From positions 2,170,001 through 2,234,000 of the forward strand of contig NZ_AUKG01000001.1 of NCBI RefSeq assembly GCF_000424625.1: a DNA stretch of 64,000 nucleotides, given 5' to 3'. The notes under the pieces were generated by a model, which saw nothing but the letters and a program-made list of their open reading frames with translations, did no database searches and had not been told where the DNA came from. This stretch comes from Conexibacter woesei Iso977N (GTDB lineage: Bacteria; Actinomycetota; Thermoleophilia; Solirubrobacterales; Solirubrobacteraceae). The position numbers and the translations under genes are program-made. Shown here piece after piece: positions 7,129-15,691 of the stretch (positions are counted from its first letter, which is position 1; every line of letters begins with the position of its first letter).

Positions 7129-8193
7129 ATGTCCGAGACATCATCGTTCGTGGAGGGAGCCGCGCTGGCGGACGACCTCCTGGCCCCGCTGCTGCGCGAC
7201 GCCGTGGCGCTCGAGCGCGACGGCTTCGCCTCGCCCGCCGACATCGACGCGGCGATGCGGCTGGGCGCCGGGCATCCGCGCGGCCCGCTCGCGGTGCTCG
7301 GCCGGGCGGTCGAGACCGTGCCGCCGGTGGCCGCGGTGACGCCGGCTCCGCTGGGGCGCGTCGGGGTGGTCGGTGCCGGCACGATGGCCACCGGCATCGC
7401 CGAGGCGATCGCCAAGGGCGGGGGCGAGGCGGTCCTCGTCGCGCGCAGCGCAGCGGGCGCGCAGCGCAGCAAGGACGAGATCGCCGGGCGCGCGGCGCGC
7501 TCCGTCGCCCGCGGGAGGCTGACGCAGGACGCCGCCGACGAGCTGGTCGCGCGTGTGATGACCGGCACGTCGCTGGAGGCGCTGGCCGGGGTCGAGCTGG
7601 TCGTGGAGGCGGTCGTCGAGCGGCTGGAGGTCAAGCAGGAGCTGTTCGTGCAGCTCGAGCGCGCGGTCCCGGAGATCCCGCTGGCGACCAACACCTCGTC
7701 CTTCCGCGTCCGCGACGTCAGCGCGTCGATGGAGGATCCGGGGCGTGCGCTGGCGCTGCACTTCTTCAACCCGGCGGCGGCGATGAAGCTCGTCGAGGTC
7801 GTCGGCCACGAGCAGACCGACCCGCGCGGGCTCGAGCTCGGCGGCGCCTGGGCGCGCAGCATCGGCAAGCAGACCGTGACCTGCGGCGACGAATCGGGCT
7901 TCCTGGTCAACCGGTTGTTGATCCCCTACCTCAACGACGCGGCGCGCACCTGCGCGCAGCGCGGCGTCTCGCCGGCGTCGGCCGACGAGGCCGTCGTGGC
8001 CCGGCACGGTCACCCGATGGGGCCGTTCGCGCTCATGGACCTCATCGGCATCGACGTCATGGTCTTCGCGCTGGAGACCCTCCGCGACGCGTTCGGCGCG
8101 CCGCGGTACGCGCCGTGCGAGGCGCTGCGCGGGCTTGCGGCCGAGGGGCGGCTCGGCCGCAAGACCGGCGAGGGCTTCCTCCGCTACGGCTGA
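7129..8193 (+). CDS. 3-hydroxyacyl-CoA dehydrogenase with an extra N-terminal segment
   Basis: The core has the Rossmann motif VGAGTMATGIA (near residue 82), the conserved TNTSSF block and HFFNPAAAMKLVEVV, followed by the C-terminal helical domain ending LGRKTGEGFLRYG; together these identify an NAD-dependent 3-hydroxyacyl-CoA dehydrogenase. The first 60 residues are odd. They read like a piece of the C-terminal domain (RDGFASPADIDAAMRLGAGH, then RGPLAVL), which normally comes last, so the domain order looks duplicated or permuted. The ATG at 7129 follows a GGAAGAGG site. It is convergent with and overlaps the flavin monooxygenase gene by 10 bases. Confidence 0.85.
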   Translation: MSETSSFVEGAALADDLLAPLLRDAVALERDGFASPADIDAAMRLGAGHPRGPLAVLGRAVETVPPVAAVTPAPLGRVGVVGAGTMATGIAEAIAKGGGEAVLVARSAAGAQRSKDEIAGRAARSVARGRLTQDAADELVARVMTGTSLEALAGVELVVEAVVERLEVKQELFVQLERAVPEIPLATNTSSFRVRDVSASMEDPGRALALHFFNPAAAMKLVEVVGHEQTDPRGLELGGAWARSIGKQTVTCGDESGFLVNRLLIPYLNDAARTCAQRGVSPASADEAVVARHGHPMGPFALMDLIGIDVMVFALETLRDAFGAPRYAPCEALRGLAAEGRLGRKTGEGFLRYG

Positions 8194-9416
8194 GGCGTCG
8201 CCGCGGCCGGGGTCGCCGGCCGCGCCGCCTCGACCTGGTCGATCTCGGCGAGCTGGGACAGGATGTGGTCGGGCGTGGCGTCCCCGACGACCTTCTGCAG
8301 CATCGGCGTGTGGTCGTAGACGAGGTCGCGCAGGGGCCGCAGCGGACGCGGGATGCGGTGGAACGCGTAGCCGGTGAAGAACGCCTGCTGGCTGACGCGA
8401 CGGGTGTGGGGCTTGCGCCGGTCCTCGAAGGCCTGGAGCGCGCGGCGGACGGAGCCGAGGTCGTGGACGTCGATCCGCTCGAGCTCTGAGGCCAGGAAGT
8501 AGCCGTCCTCGATCGACATCCCGGCGCCGTAGGCGGCGTACGGCGACGTCGGGTGCGCGGCGTCGCCGACCAGCGTCACGCGACCCTGGGACCACTGCTT
8601 GAGCGGCCTGCGGTCGCGGATCTCCCAGCGCTGCAGGTTCTCGGCCGGCGTCGCGTCGATCATCGACCGCAGCTTCTCCGAGAAGCCGGCGGCGCGCGCC
8701 CGCGAGAACGCCATCAGGTCCTCGTCGAACGGCGCCGACGGGTCGCAGGCCTCGAGGACCCACCACTCGTAGCCCCACTGGCCGTCGTGGAGGATCGGCG
8801 TGTAGCTGGCCTGCGTGTTGCGGTTGTGGGCGATCACCGAGTCCGGTGGCCGCTGCGGATCGTCGACGTAGAGGTAGCCCCCGACGAGGTGCAGGTGCTG
8901 ATGGCGGATCGGCTGGTCGCCCCACAGCTGGCGTCGGACGGCCGAGCGCAGGCCGTCGCCGCCGACGAGCACGTCGGCCTCCACCGGCTCGCGGTCGGCG
9001 AGATGGACGACAACTCGATCGCCGTGGTCCTCGAAGCGCGTCATCTCGTGGCCGAGCTTGAGGACGCCCGGGGGGAGCGCGTCGAGCATGCGCTTGTACA
9101 ACCCCCAGCGCAAGAGGCCGATGAAGCCGCCGCCGTACTCCGTGACGACCTCGTCGGGCAGGCGCACGGTGGCGCGCAGGTGCCCGTCGGCGCGCCGGAA
9201 CGTCGTCAGCGCCGGCGCCCCCAGGTCGGTGGTGTCGACGCCGATGAGCCCGAGGACCTTCTGCGGCGGCGGCCACAGGTTGAGGATGTTGCCCGCGGGC
9301 TTGACCTCGGGGTAGCGCTCGTAGATCGACACCTCGAAGCCGGCGCGGTGCGCGGCCAGCGCGGTGGACATGCCGCCCGGTCCGGCGCCGATGATGGCGA
9401 TGCGGCCCTTGCTCAT
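8184..9416 (-). CDS. FAD-dependent monooxygenase (aromatic hydroxylase type)
   Basis: The 410-residue protein has GAGPGG (residues 9-14) for FAD, the DG motif VGGDGLRSAVR and the GD motif VTLVGDAAHPTSPYAA. This is the class A flavoprotein hydroxylase set. Proteins of this type use NAD(P)H and O2 to hydroxylate a ring, sometimes with decarboxylation. The ATG at 9416 has an AGGAGG site upstream and overlaps the amidohydrolase stop (ATGA). It is the last gene of the long leftward operon starting at the binding-protein gene (14376). Confidence 0.85.
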   Translation of the reverse strand: MSKGRIAIIGAGPGGMSTALAAHRAGFEVSIYERYPEVKPAGNILNLWPPPQKVLGLIGVDTTDLGAPALTTFRRADGHLRATVRLPDEVVTEYGGGFIGLLRWGLYKRMLDALPPGVLKLGHEMTRFEDHGDRVVVHLADREPVEADVLVGGDGLRSAVRRQLWGDQPIRHQHLHLVGGYLYVDDPQRPPDSVIAHNRNTQASYTPILHDGQWGYEWWVLEACDPSAPFDEDLMAFSRARAAGFSEKLRSMIDATPAENLQRWEIRDRRPLKQWSQGRVTLVGDAAHPTSPYAAYGAGMSIEDGYFLASELERIDVHDLGSVRRALQAFEDRRKPHTRRVSQQAFFTGYAFHRIPRPLRPLRDLVYDHTPMLQKVVGDATPDHILSQLAEIDQVEAARPATPAAATPQP

Positions 9417-10369
9417 CGTGTTGCCTCCTGGTCGTTCGACTGCAGCGCCGCGACGAGACGCGGCACGAGCCTCGCGGCGTTGCCGGCGTCGACCTGCGCG
9501 CGGCCGGTGCCGAGGAAGGCCAGCTCGGGTGCCGGGTCGCGGCCCTCGGGCGGCAGCGCGGCGTACGGGTAGTCGGTGCCGAACACGACATGGTCGAGGC
9601 CGGTGACGTCCAGCGTCGTCTTGACGGCGAGCTCGTGGTTGGAGAGCCCGGTGTCGTAGTACTGGCGGCGCAGGTACTCGAGCGCACCCGCCGGGGCGGC
9701 GGTGGCCAGGCCGGCCTCGCGGTCGGCCAGCGACGCCAGCCGGTGGGCGAGGAAGGGCGCGGTGCCGCCGAGGTGGGCGAACTGCATCTTGATGTCCGGG
9801 CAGCGCTCGAACGTCCCGCTGTAGATCAGGCTCGCGATCGCGCGCGTCGTCTCGAACGGGAACTCGTAGAGCCACACCGGGTGCGGCGCGGGCGGGGCGT
9901 AGGGCGGCAGCGCGGGGTGGACGAAGACATAGGCCTTGCGTCGGTGCAGCTCGTCGAACAGCGTGTCCCACGCGGGGTCGCCGAGGTAGGTGCCGGCCAC
10001 GTGGGAGGGCAGCCAGACGCCGTCCATGCCCAGGACGTCGAGCGCGTGGGCCAGCTCGGCCAGCGCCGCGCCGACGTCGGGCAACGGCAGCGTCGCCAGC
10101 GCGGCGAAGCGCGCGGGCGCGTCGCGGGCGATGCCGGCGAGCACCTCGTTGACGGTGCGGGCCAGGTCGTCGGCGCGGCCCTGGTCGCCGAAGAACACGC
10201 CGGGCGGGCCGGGGGAGATGACCGCGGCGTCGATGCCGTGGCGCTCCATCGTCGCGGTCAGGCCCTCGACCGTCGCGGGCGGCAGCGGCGGCAGCGAGCC
10301 GTCGGGCAGCCGCAGGCCCTCGAGGTACTCCGGCGGCGTGACGTGGGCGTGGAGGTCGATGCGCGTCAT
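9413..10369 (-). CDS. Amidohydrolase family 2 protein (ACMSD-like decarboxylase/hydrolase)
   Basis: The 318-residue protein has the metal motif DLHAH at residues 4-8, later His in VFVHPALPP and FAHLGG, and the catalytic Asp in FGTDYPYAALPPEG. This layout is that of the ACMSD family, which includes metal-dependent non-oxidative decarboxylases of aromatic acids and hydratases of ring-cleavage products. The ATG at 10369 overlaps the preceding stop as ATGA and gives a protein starting right before the metal motif, as usual; an in-frame start 12 bases upstream is less likely. Confidence 0.85.
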   Translation of the reverse strand: MTRIDLHAHVTPPEYLEGLRLPDGSLPPLPPATVEGLTATMERHGIDAAVISPGPPGVFFGDQGRADDLARTVNEVLAGIARDAPARFAALATLPLPDVGAALAELAHALDVLGMDGVWLPSHVAGTYLGDPAWDTLFDELHRRKAYVFVHPALPPYAPPAPHPVWLYEFPFETTRAIASLIYSGTFERCPDIKMQFAHLGGTAPFLAHRLASLADREAGLATAAPAGALEYLRRQYYDTGLSNHELAVKTTLDVTGLDHVVFGTDYPYAALPPEGRDPAPELAFLGTGRAQVDAGNAARLVPRLVAALQSNDQEATR

Positions 10370-11328
10370 GCCGCCACGCACCGGTTGCGCTGGGTGCCGA
10401 GGCCGGTGATCGACCCTTCCATGACGTCGCCGGGCACGAGCCAGCGGTTGTCGTGGTGGCCCGCGTTGCCGGCAGGAGAGCCCGTCAGCAGCAGGTCCCC
10501 GGCCTGGAGCGTCACGACCGTCGAGGCATAGGCGATGAGCCGCTCCACGCCGTAGATGATGTCGTCGACCCCTTCATCTTGCATCGTCTCGCCGTTGACC
10601 TTCAACTCGATGCGCAGCGCCCGGTAGTCCGGGACGAGCTCGCGCGGCACGATGTAGGGGCCGGTGGGGAAGAACGTCGGGCGGTTCTTGGTCATCAGGA
10701 AGTCGGTCATCGGGAACCCGGGCCGCTGCATGACGTCGCGCGTGCTGATGTCGTTGCTGATCGTGTAGCCCGCGACGTGCTCCATCGCCTGCTCCTCCGG
10801 GATGTCCCGGCCGCCGCGGCTCAGGACCACGGCCAGCTCGAGCTCCCAGTCGTGCCGCACGCCCGGGCCGCGCAGGACGACGTCGTCGGTCGCGCCGGTC
10901 AGCGCGCTCGGCAGCCCGGCGAACATGTACGGCTCCTCGGTGGTGGCGCGCCGCGCGGAGATGTCCTCGGCCTCGGCACGCACGTCGGCCTCGGGCCGCT
11001 CGTCGCCGCCTTGGCGCAGGAAGCTGTAGGCGATCTGGCGCACGTGCTTGAAGTAGTTCGCGCCCGCGCAGAGGATCTGACCGGCCGGCGAGACCGGCGG
11101 CAGCGGTCGCAGCTCGGCGTACGCCGAGATCGGGCCGACCGGATCGGCGGCCAGGTCTCGGAGGCGCGGCAGGCTCGCGTCCCAGTCGCGCAGCAGCGCG
11201 AGCGTGGTCACGTCGTCGCCGAACGCGGCCCGCAGGTCGAGCACGCGTTCGGCGCCGCCGAGGACGAGGCCCGGGAACGGCGCGCCGTCGCCGCCGGAGA
11301 ACGTGCCGAGGCCGAACGGCTCGGTCAT
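10366..11328 (-). CDS. Fumarylacetoacetate hydrolase family protein
   Basis: The 320-residue protein has the FAH fold in its C-terminal 220 residues. Visible blocks are ILCAGANYFKHVRQ, the metal-binding ELELAVVLSRGGRDIPEEQ, GYTISNDISTRD and the end GDLLLTGSPAGNAG. Members cleave or isomerise 2-oxo acid products of ring-cleavage pathways, such as fumarylpyruvate or 2-hydroxyhepta-2,4-diene-1,7-dioate. It is in the middle of the leftward operon and is coupled on both sides by 4-base overlaps. It is the first of two FAH-type genes in this operon. Confidence 0.85.
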   Translation of the reverse strand: MTEPFGLGTFSGGDGAPFPGLVLGGAERVLDLRAAFGDDVTTLALLRDWDASLPRLRDLAADPVGPISAYAELRPLPPVSPAGQILCAGANYFKHVRQIAYSFLRQGGDERPEADVRAEAEDISARRATTEEPYMFAGLPSALTGATDDVVLRGPGVRHDWELELAVVLSRGGRDIPEEQAMEHVAGYTISNDISTRDVMQRPGFPMTDFLMTKNRPTFFPTGPYIVPRELVPDYRALRIELKVNGETMQDEGVDDIIYGVERLIAYASTVVTLQAGDLLLTGSPAGNAGHHDNRWLVPGDVMEGSITGLGTQRNRCVAA

Positions 11329-12125
11329 GCCGCGACCTCGAGACCGAAGATCGCCACGGCGCGGCACCAGCCGGCGCTGGCGCCCTTGATCTTGACCGGG
11401 AAGCAGGCGACGTAGAACCCGCGCGCCGGCAGCTCGCCGAGGTTGGCCAGCTTCTCGATCTGGAAGTACTCGTGGTCGATGCCGACCCGGTGAGCCTCCC
11501 AGAGCAGCGACGCGTCGCCCGTCTCCTGGAAGTCGCGCGCCATGTAGGGGTTGCCGCGATCCAGGCCGGGCGCGTCGGTCCCGATGACCTTGATGCCCTG
11601 GCCGATGAGCCAGCGCGTGGCCTCGGCGCCCAGGCCGGGGTAGTCGTCCCAGTAGTCCCTGGTGCCGAAGCGCTCGTCGTGACCGAACCACAGGCAGACG
11701 ATGTCACCCGGTGCCAGCGGCGCGCCGGTGCGCTGCACCGCGGCCGCCAGCTCGTCGACCTCGATGCGGTCGCCGGGCGCGTGGCCGCGGAGGTCGACGA
11801 CGACGCCGGGGGCGAAGAAGTGCTCGAGCTCGAGCTGGTCGATCGTCCGCGCGGGCTTGCCCTCGCTCGTCGGGTAGTAGTGCCACGGGGCGTCGACGTG
11901 CGTGCCGGCGTGCGCGGTCAGCTGCAGCTTCTCGGCGCCGATCGCGAACCCGCCGGGCATGTCCTTCTCGGTCGCGCCACCGAACATCATCCCGAACTCG
12001 GGGCGGGTCTCCTCATGGCTCTGGTACTCGATCGAGGCGGCCAGGATCGCGCCCATCCCGCCGTTGAGCTCGCCGGGCAGCGGCTCCTGGATCGGCACGT
12101 TGAGGTCGACGAAGCGCAGGCTCAC
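11325..12125 (-). CDS. Cyclase / kynurenine formamidase-like metal-dependent hydrolase
   Basis: The 266-residue protein carries the family signature HAGTHVDAPWHYYP (about residues 70-83), in which His, Asp and His bind metal, and later IVCLWFGHDERFG. The family includes bacterial kynurenine formamidase, isatin hydrolase and polyketide cyclases. In this operon it may open an N-acyl, lactone or cyclic intermediate. The GTG start at 12125 overlaps the stop of the FAH gene upstream (GTGA). Confidence 0.8.
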   Translation of the reverse strand: MSLRFVDLNVPIQEPLPGELNGGMGAILAASIEYQSHEETRPEFGMMFGGATEKDMPGGFAIGAEKLQLTAHAGTHVDAPWHYYPTSEGKPARTIDQLELEHFFAPGVVVDLRGHAPGDRIEVDELAAAVQRTGAPLAPGDIVCLWFGHDERFGTRDYWDDYPGLGAEATRWLIGQGIKVIGTDAPGLDRGNPYMARDFQETGDASLLWEAHRVGIDHEYFQIEKLANLGELPARGFYVACFPVKIKGASAGWCRAVAIFGLEVAA

Positions 12126-13090
12126 GAGCGTGCCTCCGCCGTCGCGGCCGACCGCGTGGTGCGCGCCGGCGGGAACTCCAGCGGCGCGACGGTCTGGGCG
12201 ACCACGGTGTTGGTCAGCGTGCCGATCCCGGCGACGTCGAGCGTGACGACGTCGCCCGGTTGCAGCGGCGGCGGCTCGAGCGCCTGCGCGTGGCCCCACA
12301 GCTCGTAGAGGCAGCCGCCGCCGCAGGTGCCGCTGCCGATGACGTCACCGACCGCGACGCTCGCGCCCATCGAGGCGAAGGCGACGAGCTCCTCGAAGCT
12401 CCACGCCATGCTCGCCAGCGTGTCGCCACCGAGCTCGGCGCCGTTGATGGTGGCCTTCATCGCGAGGTCGAGCCGGTCGCCGTCGCGGTAGGGCTCCAGC
12501 TCGTCGGGCGTGACGATCCAGGGGCCCAGGGTGTTGGCGAAGTCCTTGGCCTTGCAGAAGCCGAACGGCAGCCGCAGCTCGCGTGCGGCGAGGTCGCGCG
12601 AGGACCAGTCGTTCCAGATCGTGTAGCCGGCGATGTGGGCAGCGGCGTCGCCGGGCGCGACGTCGCGGCCCGCCCGGCCGATGATCGCCGCGACCTCCAG
12701 CTCGAGGTCGAGCTGGACGGAGCCGGGCGGCGCCGCGATCTCGGCGTCCGGGCCGCTGACCTCCGTCGGGTTGGAGAAGTAACAGAACGGCCGCTCGTAC
12801 CAGATCGGGAACACCTCGGCCTCGGGGCCGCCGGTGACCTTTACCGCGCCGGCGACGTGGGCCTCGAAGACCGAGAAGTCGCGCATCGACGGCGGCTGGA
12901 CGGGTGCCAGCAGCCGCACCTCGTCGAGCGCGAGCTCCGTGGTCGCGCGAGCGGCGAGCCGCTCGCGCTCCGCCGGCTCGGCGCCCAGCAGGTCAAGGAC
13001 CCCAACTTCCTCAGGCAGCGGCCGGACGGCTCCGTCGGCGACGATCGCCGCGCGGGCGGCCCCGTCGAGATCGATGCGTGCGATGCGCAT
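12122..13090 (-). CDS. Fumarylacetoacetate hydrolase family protein (second copy)
   Basis: The 322-residue protein is another FAH-fold enzyme. The signs are FSVFEAHVAGAVKVTGGPEA, WYERPFCYFSNPTEVSGPDA, the metal site DLELEVAAIIGRAGRDV and AGYTIWNDWSSRDLA. It differs clearly from the 10366-11328 copy and has the FCYFSNP segment typical of the larger group that includes true fumarylacetoacetases. Two FAH enzymes in one operon suggest two successive 2-oxo/enol acid steps, or isomerase plus hydrolase. It starts only 2 bases after the binding-protein stop. Confidence 0.85.
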   Translation of the reverse strand: MRIARIDLDGAARAAIVADGAVRPLPEEVGVLDLLGAEPAERERLAARATTELALDEVRLLAPVQPPSMRDFSVFEAHVAGAVKVTGGPEAEVFPIWYERPFCYFSNPTEVSGPDAEIAAPPGSVQLDLELEVAAIIGRAGRDVAPGDAAAHIAGYTIWNDWSSRDLAARELRLPFGFCKAKDFANTLGPWIVTPDELEPYRDGDRLDLAMKATINGAELGGDTLASMAWSFEELVAFASMGASVAVGDVIGSGTCGGGCLYELWGHAQALEPPPLQPGDVVTLDVAGIGTLTNTVVAQTVAPLEFPPARTTRSAATAEARS

Positions 13091-13092
13091 GG

Positions 13093-14376
13093 CTACTGCC
13101 CCTTGCTGGTCGTGGTGAAGAACGCGTCGAGGTCCTTCGCGGGAAGGAAGTCGTCGGGGTGCCCGGAGACCGTGCCCGGCGTCTGCAGCGTCCAGCTGCT
13201 GTCGGCCCAGTCGCCCAGGTTGGCGTCGGTGACCAGCGGCGTCTCGCCGACGATCGTGTTGAGCTTCACGCCGTCGCCGGCGAGCATCCGCCCGATGATC
13301 TCGGCCGTCGCGCGGCCGGCGGAGACGGGGGTCAGCGACGACGACGCGGCGTCATAGGACGCGTCGTTGGCCCGCCAATATCCGAGGAAGCCCTTGTCCA
13401 GGCCGATCTCCGCCGCCGGCGGAACCGGGCGACCCACCTGCTTGAACGCCTGGAGGACACCGGAGCTCTCGCCCGGCATCGCGGTGAGGCCATCAAGCTT
13501 CTGCGGGTGGGTGCCCAGCCACTTGAGCATCTCGGACTTCGCCTGGGCCTCGGAGAAGGCGCCGAACACCTCGCCGGCGTTCTTCATCTGAGGGCAGCCG
13601 GCCAGGACGCGCTTCCACGCCGTGGCGATCTGGCTGTCGATCGACGCGGTCGCCAGCGCGCGGACCAGCACCACGTTGCCCTTGCCGCCCAGCACCTTGG
13701 TGAGGTAGGAGGCCGTCTGCCCGGCCGCGAGGTAGTTGTTGCTGTCGACGTTGACCGCACCGTCGACGGGCACGGGGGACAGGAGCGTGACGGTCGGGAT
13801 GCCCTGCGCCGCGGCCTTCTGCACGGGTCCGTCGAAGGAGTCCGGCGAGGGCGTCTCGAGCAGGATGACGTCGGGCTTGGTCTGGACGAGCGCGTTGTAC
13901 TGCTGCAGCTGCTGGGCGATGTCGAGGTTGCTGCCGGTCGTGCGGACGTCGACCTGACCGACGCCCTTGGTCGTCTTGAGCTGCTGCTTGAGCTGAGCGA
14001 CGGTCTGGACCTGGAAGTCGCTGACGAGCTGACCCCAGGAGACGGCGACGTGGAACGGGCCGGAGCCGTTGGGCTTCCAGGTGGCCCAGCGGCTCTTGAC
14101 GACCTTGACGGTCGAGCCCTGGTAGTCGGCGTAGCCGCCGAGCGCCGCCTGCTGCGCCTTCGGCAGCGTCGCGATCACGCCGTCCGGATCGGCCGGCGTC
14201 TTGGCGGCGAACGATCCGCAGCCCGACGCGGGCGGGGTGAAGTTGGCGGCGAACGCCGGCACCTTCGCTCCCGTCGCGCCCGATCCCCCTCCGCCGCCGG
14301 TGCTGCTGCTCGCGCCGCAGCCGGCAGCCAAAGCCGCCGACGCCGCGAGCGTCACGGTCCAACCCAAGACCCTCAT
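13093..14376 (-). CDS. ABC transporter substrate-binding lipoprotein (ribose-type)
   Basis: The 427-residue protein has a signal peptide with lipobox LAAGC (Cys at residue 20), then a Gly/Ser linker, then a type I periplasmic-binding fold with FHVAVSWGQLVSDFQVQTV, KPDVILLETPSPDSFDGPV and VDSNNYLAAGQTASYL. It should bind the imported substrate outside the cell for the permeases and ATPase encoded at 15692-19069. It is unusual that this gene heads the degradation operon rather than lying with its transporter; the TetR gene separates them. A TetR-type operator lies 54 bases upstream. Confidence 0.85.
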   Translation of the reverse strand: MRVLGWTVTLAASAALAAGCGASSSTGGGGGSGATGAKVPAFAANFTPPASGCGSFAAKTPADPDGVIATLPKAQQAALGGYADYQGSTVKVVKSRWATWKPNGSGPFHVAVSWGQLVSDFQVQTVAQLKQQLKTTKGVGQVDVRTTGSNLDIAQQLQQYNALVQTKPDVILLETPSPDSFDGPVQKAAAQGIPTVTLLSPVPVDGAVNVDSNNYLAAGQTASYLTKVLGGKGNVVLVRALATASIDSQIATAWKRVLAGCPQMKNAGEVFGAFSEAQAKSEMLKWLGTHPQKLDGLTAMPGESSGVLQAFKQVGRPVPPAAEIGLDKGFLGYWRANDASYDAASSSLTPVSAGRATAEIIGRMLAGDGVKLNTIVGETPLVTDANLGDWADSSWTLQTPGTVSGHPDDFLPAKDLDAFFTTTSKGQ

Positions 14377-14429
14377 CGCTCTCCTCCAGCTTCGTTGCGT
14401 GGGGTCGAGCGTAGATCTCCACAGAACCC

Positions 14430-14447
14430 GAAGTCAAGTTCGTGTTC
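14430..14447. promoter_or_regulatory. Putative TetR-regulon operator 3 (autoregulatory)
   Basis: GAAGTCAAGTTCGTGTTC matches the right half-site exactly and the left half partly. It overlaps a second variant, AACCCGAAGTCAAGTTC (14424-14440). It sits between the divergent binding-protein gene and the TetR gene, as expected for a self-regulating repressor. Confidence 0.65.
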
Positions 14448-14490
14448 GTATTTTTCCCGAAGTGTCGTTCTGCTTCGGTACTCTCGGCGC

Positions 14491-15219
14491 ATGGCACGGT
14501 CCGCCCAAGGCGCTTCCACCGACAGCGCGCTTCGCCCACCGCAGCAGAACCGCAGTCGCGCATCGCTCGACCGGGTGCTCCAGGCTGGGCAGGAGCTGTT
14601 GGTGGAGAAGGGCTTCGACGGCTTCACCGTCCAGGAGGTGAGCAAGCGCGCCAAGGTGTCGATCGGCTCGATCTACGCACGCGCCCCCAACAAGGACGCG
14701 CTCGTCTTCGCGGTCTACGACCACGCGGTCGCGGAGCTGCGCGACGAGCGCCAGGCCTTCGACGACCCGACGCGGTGGGAGGGCCTGACCTTCGACGCCC
14801 TCGTGCGCGGCGCAGTGCGCGAGTGCGCCGAGACGATGTTCCGCCACGAGGACGTGCTGCGGATCATCATGACCCGGGCGGCGATCGACCAAGGCGTGCG
14901 CGAACGCGGCGCCCAGCAGATCTACGACGTCGCGCGCCAGTGGGAAGAGGTCGTCCTCGCGCGCCGCGAGGAGATCGCGCACGCCGATCCCGAGCTCGCC
15001 GTCGAGATCGCGTTCCGCATGTTCTACGCCACGCTGGTCCGCCGGATCTCGTTCGGCCCGGACTTCGGCGCCTACAAGCAGATCGACGGCGACGAGACGC
15101 TCATCGAGGAGATGGGCGCAGCGGTGACCGCCTACCTGACCACCGCGAGCGCGGTGGTGGCCAAGCCCAAGCGCGCGCCGGCGCGCAAGCCGGCCCGACG
15201 CCGCGCCAGGGCGGCGTAG
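14491..15219 (+). CDS. TetR-family transcriptional regulator
   Basis: The 242-residue protein has an N-terminal helix-turn-helix (VLQAGQELLVEKGFDGFTVQ then VSKRAKVSIGSIYARAPNKD, about residues 28-72). This is the TetR DNA-binding fold. A helical ligand domain follows, and then a basic Lys/Arg/Ala tail (KPKRAPARKPARRRARAA). It is the only regulator in the centre of the island, and a common 18-bp operator precedes its own gene and most surrounding units. It is therefore the likely repressor of the degradation genes and probably senses a CoA ester or aromatic ligand (inference). Confidence 0.85.
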   Translation: MARSAQGASTDSALRPPQQNRSRASLDRVLQAGQELLVEKGFDGFTVQEVSKRAKVSIGSIYARAPNKDALVFAVYDHAVAELRDERQAFDDPTRWEGLTFDALVRGAVRECAETMFRHEDVLRIIMTRAAIDQGVRERGAQQIYDVARQWEEVVLARREEIAHADPELAVEIAFRMFYATLVRRISFGPDFGAYKQIDGDETLIEEMGAAVTAYLTTASAVVAKPKRAPARKPARRRARAA

Positions 15220-15225
15220 CGGTGA

Positions 15226-15254
15226 TCCTGCGGCCGCCGCTGACGGCCGCAGGA
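15226..15254. terminator. Bidirectional terminator hairpin
   Basis: TCCTGCGGCCG (15226-15236) and CGGCCGCAGGA (15244-15254) form a perfect 11-bp stem with a 7-base loop. It lies between the convergent TetR gene (stop 15219) and the small secreted protein gene (stop 15265). Confidence 0.75.
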
Positions 15255-15264
15255 CCCCCGAGCA

Positions 15265-15657
15265 TCAGACCTTGATGCTGCCCTTGTAGACGAACTTGGC
15301 CGTCGAGAGCTTCCCGGCGAAGGTGCCGCTGCCCTTGGCGCCCTTGAACTTGCCGGTGCCGCCGGAGACCTTCCAGGTGCCCTTGGCGTCGTCGGAGGCG
15401 CCGGTGGTGCCGTGGCCGGTGAGCCTGAACGTCCCGCCCTTGCACTTCCAGACCTGCTGGGTGTCGGGGATGACGAGCTTGCCGGTCATCGTGCACCTGC
15501 CGAGGACCGGGTCGGTGATCCTGGCCGAGAGCTTGACGCCGACCTGCTTGCCGACGGACCTCGCGTTCATCTTGTAGGTCTTGGCCTCGGCGACGCCGGT
15601 CAGCGCGAGGCTGGCGACGGCCGCGAGCGCGAGGGTGGTGCGGATCCTGCGAGTCAT
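15265..15657 (-). CDS. Small secreted beta-rich protein
   Basis: The 130-residue product has a signal peptide (TTLALAAVASLALTGVAEA) and a mature part rich in Lys, Gly and Thr with beta-type repeats: GKLVIPDTQQVWKCKGG, FRLTGHGTTGAS, GTWKVSGGTGKFKGAKGSG. It has two Cys that could form a disulfide. Such proteins with a lipocalin-like allene-oxide-cyclase barrel pattern are common in these actinobacteria. It lies 34 bases from the transporter permease stop, on the same strand downstream of a different start; its role is unknown. Confidence 0.7.
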   Translation of the reverse strand: MTRRIRTTLALAAVASLALTGVAEAKTYKMNARSVGKQVGVKLSARITDPVLGRCTMTGKLVIPDTQQVWKCKGGTFRLTGHGTTGASDDAKGTWKVSGGTGKFKGAKGSGTFAGKLSTAKFVYKGSIKV

Positions 15658-15691
15658 GGGGCTCCTCCTGTAAGGGACATGCGTGTGCGCT

